Shown here: piece after piece, positions 16,776 to 25,486 of the stretch
How positions within the stretch are numbered: the stretch's first letter is position 1
Layout: every line of letters begins with the position of its first letter
NCBI RefSeq assembly: GCF_000342005.1
Contig: NZ_AOHO01000045.1
Coordinates: 186,001 to 250,000 of the forward strand
Length of the DNA stretch: 64,000 nucleotides
From: Amycolatopsis decaplanina DSM 44594
GTDB taxonomy: Bacteria; Actinomycetota; Actinomycetes; Mycobacteriales; Pseudonocardiaceae
Direction of reading: 5' to 3'
The notes under the pieces: model-generated
Database searches by the model: none
Told to the model about the DNA's origin: nothing
Seen by the model: the letters and a program-made list of their open reading frames with translations, nothing else
Program-made: the position numbers and the translations under genes

Positions 16776-17384
16776 ATGAGTACTTCCACAGTGCGGCGGC
16801 CGCCGATGACGCTCACCCCGCGGTGGCGGAAACTCGCCCTCGTCGTCCATGTCGTCTCGTCACTCGGCTGGCTCGGGATCACCATGGTGAACGCGGTACT
16901 GACCTTCACCTCAGTGTTCACCGACGACGCCCGGCGCCAGCACGCGGCCATCCTGATGTTGGACCAGATCGGCGGCTATCTCCTGCCGCCGGTCAGCCTG
17001 ACCGCCCTGATCAGCGGAATCGTGCTCGGCGTCGGCACGAAATGGGGGCTGATCCGGTACAAATGGGTCGCGATCAAACTGGTGCTGACCCTGATCGCCG
17101 CCGGGCTGACACTGTTCTCCCTGCTGCCGGGGATCCGGGAACTGGCGGCCGCCGCCGAGTCCACTATGGACGGTGCGTTCGTGGAAGCGGGGCGTCGCGT
17201 GGACGGGTTCTACCCGATCATCGTGTCCACGACGATGTACGTGACCATGACCGTGCTGTCGGTGTACAAGCCGGGTGGCAAGACACCGTATGGACGCCGG
17301 GTGACCGCCACGCGGCTTCGCGAACGTCAGCCGGCTTTGGTGGGCCTGGCCGACCTGAGCGGCGGACCGTGGTGGGGCTCGTGA
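16776..17384 (+). CDS. DUF2269-like integral membrane protein with repeat-derived C-terminal tail
   Basis: A 202-residue protein with four predicted membrane helices (about 20-40, 70-95, 103-125, 150-170). LVVHVVSSLGWLG and DQIGGYLLPPVSLTALISG are typical of DUF2269-like membrane proteins of unknown role. The last ten or so residues (LSGGPWWGS) and the TGA are encoded by a 27-bp block that also occurs at 58382, so the C-terminus derives from the repeat family. Confidence 0.7.
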   Translation: MSTSTVRRPPMTLTPRWRKLALVVHVVSSLGWLGITMVNAVLTFTSVFTDDARRQHAAILMLDQIGGYLLPPVSLTALISGIVLGVGTKWGLIRYKWVAIKLVLTLIAAGLTLFSLLPGIRELAAAAESTMDGAFVEAGRRVDGFYPIIVSTTMYVTMTVLSVYKPGGKTPYGRRVTATRLRERQPALVGLADLSGGPWWGS

Positions 17385-17462
17385 GTGGTGAGGACGGTTC
17401 TAACCGTCCTCACCACTCACGAGGCTCGCCACCAGGACACGCCACGTTTGCCTTACCCCTCA
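17378..17462. repeat. Palindromic repeat copy plus a right-end fragment
   Basis: Perfect 22-bp arms (17378-17399 and 17402-17423) with a CT loop, in a G/C variant (GTGGTGAGGACGG). It is followed by CGTTTGCCTTACCCCTCAAG (17444-17463), the other conserved end sequence of the element at 2773-3082. The repeat supplies the stop codons of both convergent neighbours: the TGA at 17382-17384 and the TGA of the coiled-coil gene at 17460-17462. Confidence 0.8.
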
Positions 17463-18332
17463 AGGGAACTCCTTGAGGGCTTCGTCGACCCGCTCCGCTT
17501 CGGCGCGCAGATCGTCCAAGACGGTCTGCGCGGCCGCGGTCTCACCGTTCGCCGTCTCTTCCTCGAGTTCGGCGTCGGCGAGCCGCCGCCGGAGGTCGTT
17601 CGCCTTCTCCGTGGCCTTCTCGGCCCGGCGTTCGGCGCGGGCGAGGTCGATCTCGGCTTGTTTGCAGGCCTTCGCGAGGTCGGCCGCTTCACGCCGGAGC
17701 CGGTTGAACTCGGCCACCCGTTTCTGTTCGCGTTCGGCCTCTTGCCGGGCCTTGGTGATCCGCTCCTGTTCGGCCTTCTCCGCCGCCTCCCGCTTCGCTT
17801 TGCGGCGATCGTCCAAACGCGACACAGTGGCGGGTTTTTCGCGCTCCGGCGCGGGTTTCCGCTTCGGTTGCGGGGTGAACCCGCTGGTGAGCCACTGGTC
17901 GCCCGAGCTGTCCACGCCGCTGCTCAGCCGCCCGGCCAGTGCCAGCGCCGCCACCTCGGGATCGGCCACGACGGCTTCGAGGGTCGCTTCGACTTCGCGG
18001 GCGACGGGCTCGCTCATCGAACGTTCGTCCCGCAGGATCAGGTTCACCAGTTCCTGGCGCCGCCGGGCGAGCTTGCGCAGGTCCGCGCCGGCCAGCGCCG
18101 AATGTGCCTTGCGCAGATCGTCGCCCAGCCTGGCCAGCTCCGCCAGCTCGGGGGAGCCGGCCCGGCGATTGAGGATCGTGGCCGCGAGCGTGGGTTTCCG
18201 TAACGCGCGGATACGCTCGGCCAAGGCGGCTTCACCCGCCGCTTTGGCCTCTTTCGCCCGTTGGTTGCGCACCTGTACGAACTCGGCCGGATCGCCGGCG
18301 TAGAGCTCGTCCGCGACCTCGTCGAAGTCCAT
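17460..18332 (-). CDS. Coiled-coil protein of unknown function
   Basis: 290 residues. The N-terminal part (AGDPAEFVQVRNQRAKEAKA... and IRALRKPTLAATILNRRA) is a conserved actinobacterial region. The C-terminal 130 residues are a long charged coiled coil rich in Ala, Glu, Arg and Lys. No enzymatic motif is visible. The ATG at 18332 has a GGAGGG site 2-7 nt upstream. An earlier ATG at 18380 would add 16 residues. The stop codon lies in the repeat. Confidence 0.65.
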   Translation of the reverse strand: MDFDEVADELYAGDPAEFVQVRNQRAKEAKAAGEAALAERIRALRKPTLAATILNRRAGSPELAELARLGDDLRKAHSALAGADLRKLARRRQELVNLILRDERSMSEPVAREVEATLEAVVADPEVAALALAGRLSSGVDSSGDQWLTSGFTPQPKRKPAPEREKPATVSRLDDRRKAKREAAEKAEQERITKARQEAEREQKRVAEFNRLRREAADLAKACKQAEIDLARAERRAEKATEKANDLRRRLADAELEEETANGETAAAQTVLDDLRAEAERVDEALKEFP

Positions 18333-18625
18333 CGCCCTCCGCAGGGTCAGTGGCCGGTCAAGGCCGGATCGGGTGGCCATGCTCGCCGTACACGTCCGAT
18401 GATGGTCCCACGAGACTCCGGAGCTTTCACCTTTTCGGAGTCATTCGGTCACGCTTTGACCGGATGGCGGATCGGCTCCTTCGACGGCACCCGCCGGACC
18501 GGTGAATCCGGATTGCCCGGAGCCGGTCGGACCAAGGGCAGATCGGCACTTTGGAGGTGGCGCGTGCCCGATGGCGGAACAACGATGGGCATCAGGGGGA
18601 AGCCATCAGCCGCTGGAGGTACGAA

Positions 18626-19576
18626 ATGTCCGTCACCGAACGCGCTCCCGTTTCCCCGCAGGCGAATTTCCTCGGCTCGGGACCCTATCCGGAACACAGA
18701 TGGCGCGTGGTCCTCTGGTCGGTCCTCGCCGGCTTCGCGCTGACGGTGATCTGGTCGGCGCCCTTTGTGGACAGTGTGATCGGTGACAGCGTCGCCAACA
18801 CCCTCCTGGGACACGACGCCAAGGCGACCCCGATCGGCGGGGTACTGGCCGGAACGTTCTTCGCGTTCGTCTCGGGCCTCGCCGGAACGTTCACCGCGTG
18901 CAACATCGCCGCCTTCGGTGCCGTCGCCCCGCTTGTCGGCGGAGGAGCCACCGGACGTCCGAAATTCACCGACACCTTGAAGCCGTTGGGCTGGATCGCG
19001 GCGGGGATGCTGACGGTTTCCGTGGTGTACGGCGTCGTCGTCGCTCTCGTCGGCACGCGGATGCCGCAGTTTTCGACGGTTTCGTCACCGGGCGGGCTCA
19101 CGCCGCGGAACATCCAGTCGATGATCGTCTTCGGCGTGATCGGGATCGTGTTCATCGTGCTGGGCCTGGCTTCCGTCGGCGTCGTCCGCAACCCGATCGC
19201 CGGCCTCACCCGCCGGTTTCCGCACGCACCGCTCGTGGTGATGGGCGCGCTGATCGGCGGGTTTCTGATCGGCAGGCCGTTCCCGCTGTTCCGGATGATG
19301 TTCCGCAGCGCGGCCGAAAGTCACAACGTGTTCTACGGCGCCGCCGCGTTCGCCCTGCAGTCGGTCGGCAACATCCTGGTGATGGCGCTGTTGTTCCTTC
19401 TCCTCACCCGCGGCACGGGCGGGCGGCTGCAGCGGTGGATGCTCGCGAAGCCCACCAGGATCGCCGTGGTGACCGGCGCCGCGTTGCTGGTCGCCGGCAC
19501 GTTCACGCTGCTGTACTGGGACTTGCGCGTACTGGGCCGGACCGGCGTCATCTGGTACCCGACCATCAAGTGGTGA
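18626..19576 (+). CDS. Multi-pass membrane protein with a DsbD/CcdA-like Cys motif
   Basis: 316 residues with about eight predicted membrane helices. The segment TFTACNIAAFGAVAPLVGG places a single Cys in a small-residue helix followed by a Pro, as in cytochrome-c-biogenesis/DsbD-type transporters. The usual partner Cys is not obvious, so redox function is uncertain. A GGAGG site (18615-18619) precedes the ATG. The last 11 bp overlap the convergent TetR gene. Confidence 0.65.
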   Translation: MSVTERAPVSPQANFLGSGPYPEHRWRVVLWSVLAGFALTVIWSAPFVDSVIGDSVANTLLGHDAKATPIGGVLAGTFFAFVSGLAGTFTACNIAAFGAVAPLVGGGATGRPKFTDTLKPLGWIAAGMLTVSVVYGVVVALVGTRMPQFSTVSSPGGLTPRNIQSMIVFGVIGIVFIVLGLASVGVVRNPIAGLTRRFPHAPLVVMGALIGGFLIGRPFPLFRMMFRSAAESHNVFYGAAAFALQSVGNILVMALLFLLLTRGTGGRLQRWMLAKPTRIAVVTGAALLVAGTFTLLYWDLRVLGRTGVIWYPTIKW

Positions 19577-20192
19577 AGAGCCGAGCCAGTACCTGCTCGA
19601 CCGAATCCTGAAGACACCTCGCCGCGTCCTCCCGGCCGGCGAGGTGCTTCAGCAGGCTTTGCTGGAACAGGCCGTCGAAGAGCGCATACGTCGTCGACGA
19701 TGCGAAATCCGTCGGCTTGCCCAGCAGGTCCGCGTACCGGGACACGACCCGCCAGATCATCAGTTCGAGTGTCTCGTCGATGGCGAGCACATCGGCTTGG
19801 AACAGCTTCTCGAACAGGCTCTGGTTGCGCAGGTCGTACCAGAGCCTGTGCAGCCGGGCGTTTTCACGCAGTGTGGCCGCCGTCGCGGCACCGAAGGCCG
19901 CTTTCAGTTCTTCGGCCGTTTCCGCGGTCTCGACTATCCGGTCGTACCTGGTGACGCATTCGGCCTTGTACTGCTTGACGCAGTAGGTGATCAGCTCGGC
20001 CTTGTTGCGAAAGTAGTAGTGCAGTACCCCGTGGGAGAACTCGGAGTTCTGCGCGATCTCACGCAGGCTCGTGCGCGCGTAACCCAGCTCGGACAACGTG
20101 ACCAGCGCCGACATCGCCAGCTGCGCGCGCCGTTGGTCGAATCTGTCCACCTGGCGGGTCTCGTCACCGCTGCGGTTCGCCACGTCGGTCAC
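19566..20192 (-). CDS. TetR-family transcriptional regulator
   Basis: About 208 residues. The N-terminal HTH contains SLREIAQNSEFSHGVLHYYFRNKAELITY, a textbook TetR helix pair. The rest is a helical ligand domain. The start could be the GTG at 20192 (MTDVANRSGDETRQ) or the GTG near 20249, which lies 8 nt after TAGAAT and adds about 19 residues. The target is unknown. The convergent membrane protein gene is one candidate. Confidence 0.85.
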   Translation of the reverse strand: MTDVANRSGDETRQVDRFDQRRAQLAMSALVTLSELGYARTSLREIAQNSEFSHGVLHYYFRNKAELITYCVKQYKAECVTRYDRIVETAETAEELKAAFGAATAATLRENARLHRLWYDLRNQSLFEKLFQADVLAIDETLELMIWRVVSRYADLLGKPTDFASSTTYALFDGLFQQSLLKHLAGREDAARCLQDSVEQVLARLFTT

Positions 20193-20284
20193 AGTTCCCG
20201 GTTCCCGTCGCCTCGGGTGCCCGCCGGCCACGAGCACGTCGTCGGATTCTAGCCTGGGGAAGGGTTTTCTAGCGCCCGGCAGAA

Positions 20285-20545
20285 TTACTCGAGCCACTCG
20301 GTGATGAAATGGTCGCTTTCGTGGATGTGGACCGCTTCGTAGACCTCCGGGCCGATCACGGCGAACTTGTGCGGTGTTCCCGCCGGTACGACCAGGACTT
20401 CGCCCGCCCCTCCCTCGCGTTCGGCGTCCCCGATGGTGAACCTGGCCCGGCCGCGGATGATGACGAACGTCTCCCGGTACGGATGCCGGTGCAACCTCGG
20501 TCCGGAACGACCTCCAGCATCCGAGCCGGAGGTTCGCGACCGCAT
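20285..20545 (-). CDS. N-terminally truncated cupin-domain protein
   Basis: About 86 residues ending in a good cupin half-barrel. GPRLHRHPYRETFVIIRGR (metal histidines) is followed by VVPAGTPHKFAVIGPEVYEAVHIHE and the usual FITEWLE terminus. Full-length relatives carry about 25 further N-terminal residues forming the first strands. Here the upstream sequence does not encode them, and the frame runs into the end of ssb. It may be a decaying gene, or a start not recognised here. It is co-directional with ssb, 47 bp downstream of it. Confidence 0.5.
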   Translation of the reverse strand: MRSRTSGSDAGGRSGPRLHRHPYRETFVIIRGRARFTIGDAEREGGAGEVLVVPAGTPHKFAVIGPEVYEAVHIHESDHFITEWLE

Positions 20546-20592
20546 GGCGCGCGGGAGGGAGATCGCTCCCTGCCGAGAGGGAAACCGCCGGG

Positions 20593-21036
20593 TCAGAAGG
20601 GCGGCTCCGGGCTTCCGGCGGTCACCGGCGTTCGCTCCCACGCGCCGTCCGACGGGGTGCCTCCCGAACTCCGGCCCGCCTTGTTCACCTTCGCCGTGGC
20701 ATAACGCAGCGACGGGCCGATCTCGTCGACGTCGAGCTCCACCACCGTGCGTTTCTCGCCTTCCTTGGTTTCGAACGATCGCTGTTTCAGCCTGCCCTGC
20801 ACGATCACCCTGGTCCCTCTGGTGAGCGATTCGGCCAGGTTCTCCGCGGCCTGCTTCCACAGTGCGCAGCGCAGGAACAGCGGGTCTCCGTCACGCCACT
20901 CCCCGCTCGCGCGGTCCAGGACACGCGGCGTCGACGCGACCGTGAAGTTCGCGACCGCCGCTCCCGACGGGGTGAACTTCAGCTCCGGGTCGGTCGTCAG
21001 GTTGCCGATCACCGTGAGCACCGTTTCTCCGGCCAT
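20593..21036 (-). CDS. ssb: Single-stranded DNA-binding protein (secondary SSB)
   Basis: A 147-residue protein with an OB fold (about 1-110). Family marks include [49 protein letters not shown] and [20 protein letters not shown]. The linker is only about 30 residues. The tail ends SPEPPF, retaining PPF but not the acidic run of housekeeping SSBs, so contacts with repair partners may be weaker. This points to an SsbB-type paralogue rather than the essential copy. A GAGGAGG site lies just before the ATG. Confidence 0.9.
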   Translation of the reverse strand: MAGETVLTVIGNLTTDPELKFTPSGAAVANFTVASTPRVLDRASGEWRDGDPLFLRCALWKQAAENLAESLTRGTRVIVQGRLKQRSFETKEGEKRTVVELDVDEIGPSLRYATAKVNKAGRSSGGTPSDGAWERTPVTAGSPEPPF

Positions 21037-21139
21037 GGACTTTCCTCCTCGCTTCCGCGCGCGGGCCCGGCCGGGCCCGCTGTCGCCTGTGAAGAGGAGA
21101 CCACCGGGGTACGACAGTTTCCGGCGGCCCGCGGCGATC

Positions 21140-21200
21140 GGATGTCTTGAAAGGGTCGGTCAAGACGAAAAGTGTCCTGAACGAACCTTTCATCACATCC
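21140..21200 (-). terminator. Long imperfect hairpin at the end of the MocR gene
   Basis: 27-bp arms (21140-21166 and 21174-21200) with four mismatches and a 7-nt loop. The right arm covers the stop codon of the MocR gene. It lies between two co-directional genes, so it probably stops MocR transcription before ssb. Confidence 0.6.
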
Positions 21201-22617
21201 TGGCGGCCGAAACGCACTCCCCGAGCCGCGCGAGCCCTTCGTCGATGCGGTCGGGACCGACCAGCCCGTAGCCGATCACCAGCCCGCCGCGCCTTCCCCC
21301 GTACGTGGACAGGTTTTCGACGGCCACCCCGGCCCGCGCCGCTTCCGAGACGGCACCTTCCACAGCGACCGTCGCATGTGGAGGGACCTGTGCGCACAAG
21401 TGAAGCCCGGCACTCGAAGGAACGACTTCCAGCGAATCTCGCAGTTCGTCACGGACGAAGGCGAGGATCCGCTCCCGTCGCACCGAATATTCCCGGGTGG
21501 CCTTGCGCACGTGACGGGCGAGCAGACCCTCGTCGATGAAGCTCGCCAACGCGGCTTGGGTGACGAGGTCGCCGTGCCAGTCCATGAGTTGCTTCGCCTG
21601 CCGCAACGCCGGGCGCAGAGAGGCTGGTGCGACGAGAAAACCGAGACGCAACAAGGGAAGTAGGGTCTTCGAGAATGATCCGACGTAGAGCACCCTGCCG
21701 TCGTGATCCAGGCTTTGGAGCGGTTCGAGCGGCCGATCCGAGAACCGGTACTCGCTGTCGTAGTCGTCCTCGACGATCACCGCGTCGTTCCGCTCCGCCC
21801 ACGCCAGCAACGCCGTCCTCCTGACGAGTGACATCGGAGTGCCGAGCGGGAACTGGTGCGACGGCGTCGTATAGATCAATCGGGTGCCCTTGGCCAGCGC
21901 GGTGACGTCGAGACCTTCGGCATCCACCGGCACCTTCGTGACTCGGGCGCCGAGGGCGATGAAGAGCCGTTCGGCCGGCGGATAGCCGGGGTCTTCGACG
22001 GCGACACGCGTGCCGGGTTCGATGAGGACCCGGCCGATCAGGTCGAGGGCCTGTTGTGCCCCTTGGGTGACCAGGACGTCCTCACCGCCGGCTCGCACCG
22101 ACCGGGCCGCGCCGATGTGCCGGGCGATCGCCACCCGCAGTGCTTCGAGCCCGGCCGGGTCGGCGTATCCCGACGGCGGCGGCAACGAAGGCCGCAGTGC
22201 CTGGCTGACCAGCCTTCGCCAGGTCCGCAGCGGGAACAGGGCCGGATCCGGGACACCTACGCGGAAATCGAACGCGGGGGAGGACCGGTCGTCGCCGAGT
22301 GGATCCGGGAGCGAACGCCAGCGGGCGATGGGCCGCACTCCGGTGCCCGCGGGTGCGGCGCGCTCCGATCGCGCCACGGGATCCGAGCCGACGAATGTCC
22401 CGCGCCCGACGTGGCTGCTGAGGAAGCCTTCCGCGGTCAGCCGTTCGTAGGCGACCGCGACGGTGTTGCGCGAGACGTCGAGTTCGCGGGCCAGCTCCCT
22501 GGTCGGCGGCAGGCGCTCTCCGGCGCGCAGGCGCCCGTCGAGGATGCCGTCGCGGAGTTGACGGTAGATCCGCGCGGCCAGGTCGGTGTGACCGTCGAGG
22601 CTGATGTGGAAGGGCAC
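21193..22617 (-). CDS. MocR/PdxR-family regulator (GntR HTH fused to PLP aminotransferase-like domain)
   Basis: 474 residues. The N-terminal GntR winged helix (about 15-80) contains PPTRELARELDVSRNTVAVAYERL. The C-terminal fold-type I aminotransferase domain has VEDDYDSEYRF and the PLP lysine in YVGSFSKTLLPLLRLGF. MocR proteins sense PLP or amino compounds and usually regulate a divergent gene, here the MFS transporter 80 bp away. The GTG start is 6 nt after TAGACT, so the mRNA is probably leaderless. Confidence 0.92.
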   Translation of the reverse strand: MPFHISLDGHTDLAARIYRQLRDGILDGRLRAGERLPPTRELARELDVSRNTVAVAYERLTAEGFLSSHVGRGTFVGSDPVARSERAAPAGTGVRPIARWRSLPDPLGDDRSSPAFDFRVGVPDPALFPLRTWRRLVSQALRPSLPPPSGYADPAGLEALRVAIARHIGAARSVRAGGEDVLVTQGAQQALDLIGRVLIEPGTRVAVEDPGYPPAERLFIALGARVTKVPVDAEGLDVTALAKGTRLIYTTPSHQFPLGTPMSLVRRTALLAWAERNDAVIVEDDYDSEYRFSDRPLEPLQSLDHDGRVLYVGSFSKTLLPLLRLGFLVAPASLRPALRQAKQLMDWHGDLVTQAALASFIDEGLLARHVRKATREYSVRRERILAFVRDELRDSLEVVPSSAGLHLCAQVPPHATVAVEGAVSEAARAGVAVENLSTYGGRRGGLVIGYGLVGPDRIDEGLARLGECVSAARM

Positions 22618-22629
22618 GCTCCGAGTCTA

Positions 22630-22677
22630 TATTGGCCCAACCAGAACGGCGGGTATTGGAGCTGGGACGAGGCCAAT
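22630..22677. promoter_or_regulatory. Candidate MocR operator region between divergent genes
   Basis: Two direct copies of TATTGG (22630-22635 and 22654-22659) occur together with an inverted pair ATTGGCC (22631-22637) / GGCCAAT (22671-22677). MocR regulators typically bind direct plus inverted repeats in the divergent promoter region. The sites lie just upstream of both -10-like boxes. Confidence 0.45.
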
Positions 22678-22697
22678 CTGCCGCTTAGCTTGGGTCC

Positions 22698-23885
22698 ATG
22701 AACCGACTGATCTCGGCCCAGCTGATCAGCTCCGTCGGCGACGGCGCCTACTACGTCAGCTCGGCCTTGTACTTCACGCTGGTCGTCGGGCTTTCGCCCG
22801 CGCAGGTGGGCCTGGGCCTCACCGTGGGCTGGGCGGTCGGCTCGGTGGCCGGGGTCGCGCTGGGGCATCTGGCCGACCGTCGCGGGCCGAGGGGAACGGC
22901 CGTCCTGCTGGCTTTGGGCACGGCCGTGTCGGTCGCCGCTTTCCTCTTCGTCGGTTCGATCGTCGCGTTCGTGATCGCGGCCTGTGTCTACGCCTGCTGC
23001 CAATGCGGACTCGGTGCCGCGCGGCAGGCGTTGCTCGCCGGCCTGACCGACCCGGCCGAGCGCACGACGTTCCGTGCCCGGTTGCAGGCGCTGTCCAACG
23101 CGGGGATCGCGATCGGCGCGGCGCTCGGCGGGATCGCGCTGGCGCTCGGGACGCGAGAGGCCTTCCTGGCCGTCTTCGTCGTCGACGCGCTGGCTTTCGT
23201 CGCCGCGGCTCTTGTCCTCCGCAAGGTGCCTTCGGTGGCTCCGGTACCGGTGCGGGCGGGCGAGCCGTCCGTGGCCGTTCTCCGCGACCGCCCGTACGCG
23301 CTGCTGGCGCTGCTCAACATGGTCATGCTGCTCTACATGCCGCTGTTCAGCCTGGTCCTGCCGTTGTGGATCTCGACCAGGACAGCGGCCCCGAGCTGGC
23401 TGGTTTCGGCGATGCTGGTGCTCAACACGGCGAGCGTGCTGGTCTTCCAGGTACGTGTGGCGCGTGGCGTGACGGGCCTGCGCAGCGCCTCTCGCTACGC
23501 CCGTTACGCGGGGCTGTTGCTTTTCGTCTCCTGCCTCGTCTTCTCGGTCTCCGCCATGGGCGATTCCGCGTGGGCGGCGGCACTGGTCCTGCTCGTGGGG
23601 GCGGCGCTGCAGGTGCTGGGGGAGATGGCACAGGCGGCGGGCTACTGGGAGATCGGCTTCGGCCTCGCGCCCGACGGCAGACAGGGCCAGTACCAAGGGC
23701 TTTTCGGTGCCGGGGCGGCCATCGCCCGCATGCTCGGGCCGGTACTGCTGACCGGGCTGATCCTGGTGGGCGGCGCCGCGGGCTGGGTGGTGCTGGGCGG
23801 ACTGTTCCTGCTGGCGGGCACGCTCACCGCCCCCGCCGTCCGGTGGGCGGACCGGAATCAGTCCTCGATCGCCTGCCGGAAATGA
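22698..23885 (+). CDS. MFS transporter
   Basis: 395 residues with 12 predicted membrane helices. An MFS-type start (QLISSVGDGAYYVSSALYFT) precedes motif A GHLADRRGPRGTAVLLALG. It resembles the MdfA/tetracycline-type single-domain exporters of actinobacteria, with unknown substrate. The ATG lies 6 nt after TAGCTT (22686-22691), fitting a leaderless mRNA. The MocR regulator is divergent. The last 28 bp overlap the convergent NUDIX gene. Confidence 0.85.
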   Translation: MNRLISAQLISSVGDGAYYVSSALYFTLVVGLSPAQVGLGLTVGWAVGSVAGVALGHLADRRGPRGTAVLLALGTAVSVAAFLFVGSIVAFVIAACVYACCQCGLGAARQALLAGLTDPAERTTFRARLQALSNAGIAIGAALGGIALALGTREAFLAVFVVDALAFVAAALVLRKVPSVAPVPVRAGEPSVAVLRDRPYALLALLNMVMLLYMPLFSLVLPLWISTRTAAPSWLVSAMLVLNTASVLVFQVRVARGVTGLRSASRYARYAGLLLFVSCLVFSVSAMGDSAWAAALVLLVGAALQVLGEMAQAAGYWEIGFGLAPDGRQGQYQGLFGAGAAIARMLGPVLLTGLILVGGAAGWVVLGGLFLLAGTLTAPAVRWADRNQSSIACRK

Positions 23886-24250
23886 TCGGCGAGGTCGAGT
23901 CCGGCGGCTTCTTCCCGGGTGTGCCAAGCGTGGGCGTCGTGCTCGTCGGGATCGAGCACGACTTCGCCCGGATCCTCTTCGGTGAGCGTGTACACCGTGG
24001 CGTGGATCCGCATCGGCCTGCCCGCGACGTCGTCCCAGCTGTGGGTGCCACGTTCGCCGGTGACGCGGACGGTCAGCCCGGTCTCCTCGGCGAACTCGCG
24101 GACCACGGTCTCGGCGGGCGGCTCGCCCGGCTCGACGGTCCCGCCCGGCAATTCCCAGCGGCCGCCAAGGAAGGAGCCGGGCCGTCGCCGGATGAACAGG
24201 ATCTTCCCGTCGCGGATGAGCCTGCCGTAGGCCAAGTACTTGTCCGTCAC
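23858..24250 (-). CDS. NUDIX hydrolase
   Basis: 130 residues. The Nudix box GGTVEPGEPPAETVVREFAE then ETGL is intact (G-x5-E-x7-REUxEE). The N-terminus KYLAYGRLIRDGKILFIRRRP and RWELPG are typical of small MutT-like pyrophosphohydrolases acting on nucleoside diphosphate-X compounds. The GTG at 24250 is chosen because the upstream sequence loses family similarity. It overlaps the convergent MFS gene at its end. Confidence 0.88.
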   Translation of the reverse strand: MTDKYLAYGRLIRDGKILFIRRRPGSFLGGRWELPGGTVEPGEPPAETVVREFAEETGLTVRVTGERGTHSWDDVAGRPMRIHATVYTLTEEDPGEVVLDPDEHDAHAWHTREEAAGLDLADHFRQAIED

Positions 24251-24328
24251 GAGCGCATCTTCCCGTACTCGGAATGTCTCCCTGATCGAGGACAGAACCT
24301 GTCCGCAACGGCTCGTAGCGTGGGCTTC

Positions 24329-25486
24329 ATGGAAAACACCGAGCTCCGCCCCTTCCGCCTCGACGTCCCCCAGGAGCAGCTGGACGAACTGCACGCGAAG
24401 CTCGACAGCGCGCGTTGGCCCGCTCCGCTCCCCGGCGACGGCTGGGACACCGGAGTGCCGGTGGCATGGCTGCGCGGACTCGCCGAATACTGGCGCGACG
24501 GCTACGATTGGCGCGCCGCCGAACGCGAGATCAACCGTCATCCGCAGTTCACCACGGTCATCGACGGACAACGGATCCACTTCCTGCACGTCCGCTCACC
24601 CGAAGCCGGCGCGACGCCGCTGATCCTCACGCACGGCTGGCCGGGTTCGGTGGTGGAGTTCCTCGACGTCATCGGTCCGCTCACCGACCCGAAGGCCCAC
24701 GGTGGCGACCCGGCGGACGCGTTCCACCTCGTGATCCCGTCGCTGCCCGGCTTCGGTTTTTCGGGCCCTGTCTCGGATTCCGGGTGGACCATGCCGCGGA
24801 TCGGCCGGGCATGGGCGGAGCTGATGCGCCGGCTCGGATACGAACACTACGGCGTGCAGGGCGGCGACCTCGGGGCTTCCGTGTCGCCGGAGGTCGCCAG
24901 GGCCGCGCCGGGCAACGTGATCGGCGTGCACGTCAACGGCGGGCTGACACCGATGCCGCCGATGTCGTTGTCGGAGCAGGAACTCGCTTCGCTCACCGAC
25001 ATCGAACGCGATCGCGTCAAGCGGATCAGGGCATTCATGCGGGAGGAGTTCGGGTACATCGCGATTCAGTCGACGCGGCCGCAGACCCTCGGCTACGGGC
25101 TCGTGGACTCCCCGGTCGCGCAGCTGGCCTGGATCATGGACAAGTTCCGCGAGTGGACCCATCCGCGCCCCACCCTGCCGGAGGAGATCATCGGCAGGGA
25201 CCGCTTGCTGACCAACGTCATGTTCACCTGGCTGACCGGTACGGCGGCTTCGTCCGCGTATGTCGGCTACGCGCAGGCTGAAACCTGGGGAGCCGTCGAG
25301 AAGAACTCCGGCGTGCCGACGGCGGCGCTGATCTTCGCGCATGATGTCGGGATCCGGCGGTACTCCGAGAACGCCCACACGATCGTGCGGTGGACCGACG
25401 TCGATCGCGGCGGGCACTTCGCGGCGTTGGAAGAGCCCGAGATCCTCGTCGTGGACGTGCGGGAGTTCTTCCGGTCCCTCAACTGA
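24329..25486 (+). CDS. Epoxide hydrolase (EHN-domain alpha/beta hydrolase)
   Basis: 385 residues. The N-terminal EHN domain (about 4-105) starts LRPFRLDVPQEQLDELHAKL. The alpha/beta-hydrolase core shows oxyanion-region HGWPGSVVEF, nucleophile Asp in GVQGGDLGASVSPEVA, and C-terminal DRGGHFAALEEPE with the catalytic His. Microsomal-type epoxide hydrolases open epoxides to diols. The ATG lies exactly 7 nt after TAGCGT (24316-24321), so the mRNA is probably leaderless. It overlaps the convergent winged-helix gene by 8 bp. Confidence 0.9.
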   Translation: MENTELRPFRLDVPQEQLDELHAKLDSARWPAPLPGDGWDTGVPVAWLRGLAEYWRDGYDWRAAEREINRHPQFTTVIDGQRIHFLHVRSPEAGATPLILTHGWPGSVVEFLDVIGPLTDPKAHGGDPADAFHLVIPSLPGFGFSGPVSDSGWTMPRIGRAWAELMRRLGYEHYGVQGGDLGASVSPEVARAAPGNVIGVHVNGGLTPMPPMSLSEQELASLTDIERDRVKRIRAFMREEFGYIAIQSTRPQTLGYGLVDSPVAQLAWIMDKFREWTHPRPTLPEEIIGRDRLLTNVMFTWLTGTAASSAYVGYAQAETWGAVEKNSGVPTAALIFAHDVGIRRYSENAHTIVRWTDVDRGGHFAALEEPEILVVDVREFFRSLN

